Positions 55,958 through 64,000 of a DNA stretch of 64,000 bases are shown here, in pieces. Source of the DNA: Buddleja alternifolia (taxonomy: Eukaryota; Streptophyta; Magnoliopsida; Lamiales; Scrophulariaceae); assembly GCA_019426215.1 (NCBI GenBank), contig CM033394.1:16326195-16390194 (forward strand), read 5' to 3'. The stretch's first letter is position 1; each line of letters starts with the position of its first letter. A program made the translations under genes and the position numbers. Below the pieces are notes generated by a model. That model saw only the letters and a list, made by a program, of their open reading frames with translations, was not told the DNA's origin and searched no databases.

Positions 55958-57821
55958 GAAGATGTGCATGTATATGTGCATATCATAAGTAAGATTTTCA
56001 CCTAAGAGCTTAGGTGGCAACTAGGAAATGTTACACCTCTAATCCCCTTTCAACCTTGGCAAATGAAGGGATTTTATAACTCTTTTATTATGATTCTTAG
56101 ACTCTAGCTTACCTTCACTCTCACACACACTCCACCACCTGGAAATTCCCCTAAAAAACAGCTCTTTAGTTCTCTAAAAAAAAAACCAAGAAGTTGAGTA
56201 AAGAAATTCAGTTTGAAGGGAGAAGAAAAGATCCCAAGTTAGGAAGCCTCCTCCTCTCTTATTTCTTGTAAGCTATAGTAGCTAAGTTATATATTGCATA
56301 TAATTGTTTGTAATAGATTAAAGGTTATATTTTTAGGTGAATTAGAGGCCTGAAATTATATGTAATTTAGTTAAGTAAATTGCATGACATCCAGTTTTCA
56401 GAGTTTCAGGTTCTGCAGTTAGACTTTAAAGCTATAATTAGGTAACTAAATGTGAGAGTTTGATTATGTAAATTTTTTTGGATAAACTTGTTTGTGTCAT
56501 GAACATGTCTGCAAGATTTCGTAAAGATTGGAGTTCTGTGGATTTTTTCTAAAAAACATTTAATAACACTGCTAGTCTGTTCGGCGAGATTGGCAAAGGC
56601 TACTGTTTTGAGCTTATTTGAGTTAACTGGATATTTTGGATTGCTCTGATACCATCACTGTGGCATCCTCCGGCCAGGGGATGGGAGCCGAAGCCCGCCA
56701 CACCGCAACGCTAGCTCAATCCAAGAGACGATCTCGTCATGAGCTAACGTTAAGCGTGAACTAAGCATAAATGTATAACTTATCTATATATATAAGAATT
56801 AATACTTACCCCAAGATTATATAAGAATTAAAACTTACTCTACACACAAGCTAGCATATAGTTAGAGCATAATTTTAGTTATACGACCAAAGAGTAAAAT
56901 ATTTAGGGTCGAGCACGAATCACTAAAATCGAAGAAATTACAAAAATCTAATTAACGGTAATTATAATTCTTACCTTCGCCACTACGGAATTAGGAGCCG
57001 AGAATAGAGGGTGTTACAACTTAGTTCACGCTTAACGTTAGCTCATGACGAGATCGTTTGTTGGATTGAGCTAGCATTGCGATGTGGCGGACTTCGGTTC
57101 CCATCCCGTGGACGGAGGATGCCACAATGGTGGTATCAGAGCAATCCAAAATATCCAGTTCAGTCAAATAAGCTCAAAACAATAGCCTTGGTCAATCTCG
57201 CCGAATAGACTGGCAGTGTTATTCAACAATTTTTAGAAAAATCCACAGAACTCCAATCTTTACGAAATTTTATAGAGATGTTCATGACACAAACAATTTT
57301 ATCTAAAAAAATTTACATAATCAAACTCTCACGTTTAGGTACCTAATTATAGCTTTAAAGTCTAACTGCAGAACCTGAAACTCTGAAAACTATGTCATGC
57401 AATTTACTTAACTAAATTACATATAATTTTAGGCCTCTAATTCACCTAAAAATATAACCTTTAATATATTACAAACAATTATATGCAATATATAACTTAA
57501 CTACTATACCTTACAAGAAATAAGAGAGGAGGAGGCTTCGTAACTTGGGATCTTTTCTTCTCCCTTCAAACTGAATTTCTTTACTCAACTTCTTGTTTTT
57601 TTTAGAGAACTAAAGAACTGTTTTTTAGGGGAATTTCCAGGCGGGAGAGTGTGTGTGAGAGTGAAGGTAAGATAGAGTCTAAGAATCATCATAAAAGAGT
57701 AATAAAATCCCTTCATTTGCCACGGTTGAAAGGGGATTAGAGGTGTAACATTTCCTAGTTGCCACCTAAGCTCTTAGGTGAAAATCTCACTTATGATATG
57801 CACATATACATGCACATCTTC
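55958..57821. repeat. Large inverted repeat made of LTR end, PBS and leader
   Basis: Arms 55958-56765 and 57020-57821 are about 800 bp, inverted and very similar. Each contains the LTR end GATGCCACA, a Met-type PBS (- strand at 56643-56654, + strand at 57131-57142) and about 680 bp of leader. The spacer is the rest of the LTR. Confidence 0.92.
56659..57018 (-). repeat. LTR of a gypsy-type element (360 bp)
   Basis: On the - strand it starts TGTAACACCC and ends GATGCCACA, followed four bases later by the PBS TGGTATCAGAGC. This is the only full-length LTR of the rearranged cluster. Its first part recurs at 57835-58092. Confidence 0.85.
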
Positions 57822-57834
57822 ATTCAGCCGTGTA

Positions 57835-58092
57835 CTAAGCATAAATGTATAACTTATCTATATATATAAGAATTAAAACTTACCCCAAGATTATATAAGA
57901 ATTAGAACTTACTCTACACACAAGCTAGTATATAGTTAGAGCATAATTTTAGTTATACGACCAAAGAGTAAAATATTTAGGGTCGAGCATGAATCACTAA
58001 AATCGAAGAAATTACAAAAATCTAATTAACGGCAATTAAAATTCTTACCTTCGCCACTACGGAATTAGGAGCTGAGAATGGAGGGTGTTACA
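57835..58092 (-). repeat. Partial copy of the same LTR
   Basis: Direct repeat of about 56761-57018, with few differences, ending at the same GGGTGTTACA. Confidence 0.9.
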
Positions 58093-58356
58093 GTCACCTT
58101 GGCTTTTGCCCATGGTTGATTGAAGAAAATTCATAGAGAGAGAATTTTCTAAGAGAAGAATTTTGAAGAAGTATGAGGATATGAATGAGAGTTTTGAGTT
58201 AAACGTCAACAACCCATCCACACCTAAACAAAAAATGGATGAGGGGCTTTTATGACCCACTACCCAGTACAAATTGAAGTTAAATGGCACTGCCTAAGCG
58301 GGATTACTTCTACTCTCGGGTATCCCATTAGGAAAACCCGGGAGTGGGGGGCATTA
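58093..58356. other. Short unassigned stretch, 3' end of an LTR element
   Basis: Ends in a purine run GGGAGTGGGGGGCATTA directly before the next LTR, consistent with a polypurine tract on the + strand. No coding. Confidence 0.45.
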
Positions 58357-58856
58357 TGATGTGCACCAAATATGTCTAAGGGCATTACAGTAATTAAACA
58401 TATCCCCGGCTCGGGCCGTGGCGCCACATATGGGTTAAAGTCAGCGGTTAATATACTAGTCACGCCCAAAAGGATTGACGACCTAATAAGACTACTTGGG
58501 CTATTTTATTAGTCTAGGGGCTAATTAAGGAATTATTGTTAAGCCTGATGGGCTGCTGATAAAGCTAAGCCCATGACCCATAGCCCACTACCAACTCCAT
58601 ATAAATACCTTAGAGGAGTTGGGAAAAACTCATTATCTACTCCCCCAGTAAAAATCCACTAGCTGTTGAGAATAATCCCACAAAAGAACTACGAACAGAC
58701 TTGATCCCTATTCATCGGGTACGTAGGCAACTCACTAAAGACGAGTGCAGTTTATACATTCATCAACCCCTAATCTAGTTTGTCATGCATTGGATCGGTT
58801 CCATTACCCACATGGTCAATCACGTATTATTCATTAATTGACAATTTTCACCATCA
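58357..58856 (+). repeat. LTR (about 500 bp) of an unidentified element
   Basis: Starts TGATGTGCACC after a purine tract and may end TTCACCATCA. A TATA-like CATATAAATACC lies near 58597. The right end is a guess because there is no second copy. Confidence 0.45.
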
Positions 58857-59258
58857 TATATGTATAGTATAAATATTTCTATCAATAGTCATATCATCAT
58901 TGTGTCGTATCCAAAAATTTAGAGAAAAATTATCATTTTTGTATTATATTCACGTCGCCGTATCTGTAACGCTGTAACATAGGCCTCAGAATTTCTAAAT
59001 AATTTCCCCCAAAGATAGAAGGAAAGTTAGAAAAAAGAAAAAGAAAAAAGATTGAGAAATCCCGGGAAGTGTGATTCATTGGGCCGATTTCGCTCTAAAT
59101 TATTTTGGGCCTTAATCCATTAGATGAAGAAAGAAAGTGCATTGAGCCACTCGGTTATGTAAATACATTATCAGTGTCTTCGACCATCTCCTCCTATCCA
59201 TATTCCTCCGGAAAACAGTCTACTTACAATTGCAATTTTGCATAGCGGAGAAGAAAAA

Positions 59259-59524
59259 ATGGCAGCAGCAGCAGCAGCTCACTCTCTCTGGGCAACCTCA
59301 ATCCGAACAACCCGACCCGAATACAAACAACAATTCAACTTGACCCAATTCACTCTTACACCACATAACGCTCTAAGAAGTCAATGGCTTGGCACCATAC
59401 CCACCTACAAATTCGCTTCAAATCTCAAACCCCTTTCCACAAAACATCCTCACATCAACGTCACAATTTCGTTCAGCCTACCCACTGCGTAATTACTCTT
59501 TACTCACTCGCATTTTTTTTTTGT

Positions 59525-59559
<35 letters not shown>

Positions 59560-60820
59560 CGCTTTTAATGATTGCTTCGCTGAAATTTGGAATCTTTTGT
59601 ATGTGGGAATTGTAATTTTTGGCATTTTGTTTTGTAAAATGTGTTTCCTTGAATCAATACTTAATCAAATATGAAATATGTTTGCTTTGTGCATCTGTGG
59701 AGACGTGTGAAGTTGTGAACACGTATATCTGTAATTTATAGCATGCATTTTGTGAAGTTATGCCAAGTTTTAACGGTTCATTTCACAAAGTCCGGACCTT
59801 GATTTACATTTAAGTGTCACCAACTATATGTATGTTATGTCTAAGCATAGAAAGACTTGCCGGCATTCACATTAAACTTGGATGACTTACATTTATGCTT
59901 AAGCATAGAGTCACTCACCTATGTAAAAAATTTATGATAGCATGGAGTTGGAATTTTTGTGCTTATGCATTAACCAAGTTGTGTTATAAGTTATATGTAA
60001 AGAAGTTGATTCTTTAATGAACTTGCAGAAATCCAGAGAGAGTTTCTGCCACCGAGAAAATTCCCAAGTGAGTTCAATTCCGTCTTCATTGTCATATTTT
60101 TAGTGGGACCAGAGTGGTTGGATGAGTATTTTGCTGTTTATGGCGTATTTGTTTTATTGGTTTTGTGTTGGGATTAAGGTGTTATGAATTGGGTTGAGTG
60201 AAATTTTAGATGGTCATCAAAGGCAATAAAATCATTTGCAATGGGTGAGTTGGAAGCAAGGAAGATCAAGTCCCCAACCACTGGTACTGAAGCGCTGCTC
60301 ATGGGGATCTTGATTGAGGGTCAGTCATTCTTGTCTTTATATTTGTATGAGTCTTGGATCTGCAATATATCCTTTATATATATTGCACAACAGCTATTAC
60401 TTGTATTTGGTCCATATGGGGCAAAAATGTTAAGTATGAAAGATTGATGATGTCGAAAGAAAGCATGTTTTTTGTTGTGCCATCCCCACAATCAGTCAAT
60501 GTTCAATATAAATATAATTGTATGGCCTAAAATGGTTATAAAGCTGATCGGATGATGAAGTAATGGCATAGTTGTCTAGGGAAAGACTTAATTTTGTTCT
60601 TCGATTAGGAAGCAGATTATTAATCATCTTTGCTTGGCAGGGACCAATTTTGCTTCAAAATTCTTGCGAGCGAACGGAATTACACTTCTCAAAGTACGTG
60701 ATGAAATTTTGAAGATGCGTGGAAAGCCTGATATGTACTTCTTCAGTCCTGAGCATCCTCCTCTAACTGAAGCAGTTCAAAGGACCCTTGATTGGGCTAT
60801 TGATGAAAAGCTTAAGTCTG
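59259..60820 (+). CDS. Plastid Clp protease accessory subunit CLPT-type, 5' part (exons 1-4)
   Basis: Exons 59259-59488, about 60030 or 60038 to 60067, 60210-60319 and 60641-60820 encode a transit peptide and the first part of the Clp-N-like fold of CLPT proteins. The match to plant CLPT1/CLPT2 is clear in A-I-K-S-F-A-M-G-E-L-E-A-R-K, G-T-E-A-L-L-M-G-I-L-I-E-G and Y-F-F-S-P-E-H-P-P-L-T-E. CLPT binds the ClpP/R core in the stroma and helps assembly. The start is the ATG at 59259, followed by an Ala run and a Ser/Thr-rich, acid-poor segment. With the best acceptor (60030) exon 2 puts exon 3 out of frame by one base, while the AG eight bases later keeps it open. The final exons are not seen before 64000. 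I cannot tell CLPT1 from CLPT2. Confidence 0.88.
59525..59559. repeat. Run of 35 G in CLPT intron 1
   Basis: An uninterrupted G homopolymer preceded by a T run, 36 bp after the exon 1 donor. It may fold as a G-quadruplex on the mRNA strand, or its length may be an assembly artefact. Confidence 0.9.
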
Positions 60821-61690
60821 GTGAGATCTTCTTTGCTCTTTTAGTTGGCCATTCTGTTGATTAACTTGATTTCTTAGAGTAATTTCTCTCTTTTGGCATG
60901 ATTACCTAGGAAGTAAAAATGTTAATTGTGTATAGTTTTAGTATATTCTAAGCTTTGTTCAAGTGTGCAGTGCTATGACATTGGAAGTACTTAATGGAAG
61001 ATCTAGCTTTGTAGTATAAATCAAATACGGACGCTCAATGAACCGGAAAATCTAGTGGGTGAAGGTTCATTGGTTAAACCGTTTGGTGAACTGTGATCGA
61101 ACTAGTGACGTCTGTAATTATGTAATGAATAATAATTAATATACTCAAAAATAAATAAAAACATCATAAGTAGAAAATACATATTAAAAATTTCCAACCA
61201 TGGCAAGAATTTTTTAAATCACTAAATTTAAACACTAGACCTCTAAACCAATCAAGTTTAAGGTTAAAAAATAACATAGTCAAAAAGAATTACGATTTGT
61301 TCCTTACTAATGTAAGTCATTTCTAAGTTTATTTTCAGTAAATGTTGATAAACTCATTAATAAATTGATACATATTATGCATTCATTATTGCCTTAATTT
61401 CAAAAAGCTTGCACAGACAGTGAAATTATGTGCCAGTGAAATTAAAAATTTAGCTCAAAGAGAAGTCACATAAAGTTTTGAATAAATTGCATTATAGTTA
61501 AATCTTATTTTAGTAAAAAAAGTTCATTCACTACTCTCACGGTATATTTCGATGAAGGGTTAGTGAATAATTTGAAATTAACAACTCTCTGGGGGAATTA
61601 GTTTTAGTTATCTTTAATTCTTTATTTGTCCATCAAACTTCAAAATAGATTGATTTTTTTTTTTTTGTAATAATTATTCAAATTTATCAA
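60821..61690. other. CLPT intron 4, left part
   Basis: A/T-rich, no exon candidate and no TE termini recognised. Confidence 0.5.
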
Positions 61691-62072
61691 TAAAAATAGC
61701 AACTTGGACTCAAAAGTGCAAACAAGTCGAGCTTGGCGAAATTTTCAAGTTTGAGCTCGAGCATACTTCTAATTCAAGGTCAAGCTTGTGCTTGAGCATG
61801 ATGAGCCTATCACTAAAGACGCCATCTCCAGCTCAAGCTCGAGAGATGGAAAGCGCTTGTAGGCTTGTTTCTTATTGAGTCGAGCTTGAGCTCCACATGT
61901 ATATCATCATTATCAAATTATTTAATAATTTTTATTGAATACCACATAATTAAGAATGGTAATGAGTTAGCTAGCTGCTTGCGAGCTCATGAACAGAGAT
62001 AGCCAGCTCGAACTCGTGCTCGAGCTTTGTCAAGCTCTTGTCGAACCAGCTCGATTGACTTGCACCCCTACT
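61691..62072 (-). repeat. Dispersed repeat rich in CTCGAGC phrases
   Basis: On the - strand it starts TAGGGGTGCAAGTC and is full of GAGCTCGAGC-type words. A related copy starts at 63593 on the + strand. The family is common in plant genomes, and its class is not clear from this sequence. Confidence 0.6.
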
Positions 62073-62718
62073 TGCCCTTAAGATATCAATAGTGGATTCA
62101 AGATATCAATGTGGATTCTGTTCATGAAGGTTTAGATCTTCTTCTACTTGATTCTGATTCTCTATGTCTTGTACAAATTTGTTGAGAAAATATGTGAGTG
62201 AATTGTAAATTAAATGGGTACGGGTTGGGGGTATACATAAGGAATCTTAGAGTGCATATAGAAGACTTTGAGGGGGCTTGAAGTGTTTAACTGGTATGAT
62301 GGCTATACGGTAACTACAATCATGAAGATTAAGTTGGTTGGAGGCACAATCTTATCCAAATTTATCTTCTCATGGTGAATTTAGAAATTTTATCAAATTA
62401 TAGATAATTATGTATTATAAATAATTAAGAAGATAATGAGCTTAATTTACAATGTTTTAGTGAGGCTTATAGTAAATAATAAATTCTACTATTTGGGTCA
62501 TTTATTAATCAACTTAACTTACAAGGCTTCAGTGGGGCTTTTGGAAAACAATTAAATGCTACTATTCTGGTCGGGTATTACATAATTAAGTTTCTTAGGC
62601 TAGCCGAATATTGAGAAGTTTGTAGAAGGATTTCCAACTCTTGTCCTGCTCCTAAGTTGACTAAAAAAGGACCTCAGTTCGTTTCAGAGCCCAAAATGTG
62701 ATAAGAGTTCCAATAGAT
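62073..62718. other. CLPT intron 4, middle part
   Basis: A/T-rich. AAGATATCAATAGTGGATTC is followed by a partial copy near 62100. Nothing else recognised. Confidence 0.5.
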
Positions 62719-62721
62719 TAA

Positions 62722-62963
62722 CGCTTTGTTTGGTTTAAGGAAATTGGTAGGGAAAGGAAAGGAAAACACAAAGAAAATCATTTTCCATTGTTTGGTTACT
62801 AGAGAAAATATAAAGGAAGAGAAAATGGGAGAGAAAAGTTAATATTAATTTGGGACAATACATTTTCCTCAACATATGGTGAGGAAATAAGTGGGAAAAG
62901 GAAAATGGTTTACTTGTATTTTCTTTTTCTTTCCCTAGCACTTTCCTTTAAGTAAACAGAGTG
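62722..62963. mobile_element. Tourist-type MITE, 242 bp
   Basis: Inverted termini C(G/A)CT(T/C)TGTTT and a 3-bp duplication TAA (62719-62721, 62964-62966) fit the PIF/Harbinger class. Related copies are in intron 4 of the plastid-protein gene (40142-40636). Confidence 0.82.
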
Positions 62964-63009
62964 TAAAAGTAAGATTGACATATGCACTTGTATTGACTCT
63001 ACCATGAGA

Positions 63010-63545
63010 AATGGGTGGTTTGTCATATTGTTTATGTTGTAAAACTTGGTCCTTGCGATCCACGATACGTAGTCGGAACTCCTTGTAGCTTAAATATTCA
63101 TCAACGAACAGTGGCTCCAACTCCAACACATGACTTGAGTCCCTCGTATATTTTGTTAATTGTGATACATGAAATACATAGTGGAGTGAAGATAGCGTCG
63201 TGGGAGAAGCTACACGTAGGCTACTTCTACTTTTTTGATAACTTCAATGTAATGTCGTTTTTAGCCATTATCTTTTCAAAGCATAGGACTCGACGTGTGG
63301 GGATACTTTGAGATACACTTTGTCCCCTTCTTGGAATATCAACAGTCTTCTCTTATTCCGGCCCAATTTTTCTCTCAAATCTTGTGTTGTTTTCAGTCTT
63401 TGACATATTTGGGAGACTTTCTCAAGACTGATTTTACCTAACTTTGGCCCCGTGATTCTTGTCTCACTTATTTCAACCTAATACAATGGTGATCTACATT
63501 TTCATCCATACGATACTTCAAAGGGCAATATTGATGCTAATGTGG
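63010..63545 (-). pseudogene. gypsy pol C-terminal relic
   Basis: On the - strand, pieces of integrase C-terminus are readable: a C-R-S-P-L-Y block near 63490, G-D-K-V-Y-L near 63310, and R-I-V-D-R-K-D-Q-V-L near 63050-63080. Several frames and stops are involved. No LTR is attached. It lies in the CLPT intron. Confidence 0.7.
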
Positions 63546-63592
63546 TAATTAGTATTGTATAAAAATAAATAAAGTGTTGAGTATCTACGAGT

Positions 63593-63705
63593 AGGGGTGT
63601 AAACGAGCCGAGCTTGGTGCTTTTTTCAGACTCGAGCTCGAGCTCGTCGAGCTTGATTTTGAGAGCTCGAGCTCAAGCCTGGGCTTGAGCTATAACATTG
63701 CAGCA
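63593..63705 (+). repeat. Second CTCGAGC-rich repeat copy
   Basis: Starts TAGGGGTGTAAACGAGCC and continues with GAGCTCGAGCTCG. Its other end is unclear. Confidence 0.6.
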
Positions 63706-64000
63706 AAACATATATCTACAGTATGACACAAGTCTACAACAGTAAAACACCAAAATGAAAGCTTACACAGCGAGAAGGGTTGCTATGGAGGCTTCGCGCG
63801 GCGGTGATGCCTGATTTTAGGCGGCGCGCCCTGATGAGGAGGCATGGCTGTGGGGTGAGGCTGGGGGAGTTGTGGTGGTTTCTGGTAGCGTCGCTTCGGG
63901 GTTGTGTGGTGGCCGAAGATTCATGCTCAAAGAAATTTGAAAACTCAGATTTGTTGTATTTTTGTTTGGGGCTGGGGTTGAAACTTGAAAATGACAGAGT
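63706..64000. other. G/C-rich segment at window end, unassigned
   Basis: GCGCGGCGGTGATG and GGCGGCGCGCCC near 63796-63830 stand out against the A/T-rich background. No frame could be tied to the CLPT gene. Confidence 0.4.

Noticed and set aside
57131..57142. tRNA-like sequence
   Set aside because: TGGTATCAGAGC is the primer binding site complementary to a tRNA end, not a tRNA gene. No cloverleaf around it.

Overview
The window is nuclear DNA of a flowering plant, most likely a eudicot. It has spliced genes with GT..AG introns and plastid transit peptides, AT-rich intergenic DNA, and plant-type LTR retrotransposons and MITEs. Two host genes are visible. One is a complete five-exon gene for a small chloroplast protein of unassigned function (38292-42362). 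The other is the 5' part of a CLPT-type accessory subunit gene of the plastid Clp protease (59259-60820, running off the right end). Nearly everything else is transposable-element DNA, much of it nested.

Layout. 1-14900 is a decayed Ty3/gypsy chromovirus on the + strand, entering from the left. A complete Ty1/copia element on the - strand (3938-13540) splits its integrase C-terminus. 15271-21452 is a large LTR element without recognisable gag-pol (LARD-like, - strand), with two internal tandem arrays and the duplication ATTAT on both sides. Its right LTR and flank were tandemly duplicated, and one copy was later hit by a solo LTR (21645-23498). 25379-30492 is a small chromovirus (+, Reina-like size), apparently inserted in an older copia LTR that also holds a Mutator-type MITE (30654-31011). 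31471-32989 is a solo LTR (duplication AATCC). 33230-35766 is a short non-autonomous LTR element carrying a 1.2-kb MULE-type foldback element with a 10-bp duplication. 35767-36540 is a copia LTR fragment, and 37228-38172 a hAT-type MITE ending just before the TATA box of the first gene.

42697-47916 is a complete small chromovirus on the - strand (343-bp LTRs, duplication CATTC) a few hundred bases past that gene. 48376-53400 looks like an old terminal-inverted-repeat element invaded by copia LTR and leader DNA. 53402-55957 is a + strand retroelement LTR end, PBS and leader. 55958-58092 is a head-to-head rearrangement of an LTR/PBS/leader unit forming an ~800-bp inverted repeat. 58357-58856 is another LTR. 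The CLPT gene follows, and its last visible intron holds a Tourist-type MITE, a gypsy pol relic and dispersed repeats.

The two host genes are unrelated neighbours in an island-in-TE-sea arrangement. No tRNA, rRNA, CRISPR or bacterial-type feature was seen. All pol-derived genes carry frameshifts, stops or catalytic substitutions, so no autonomous active element is evident.
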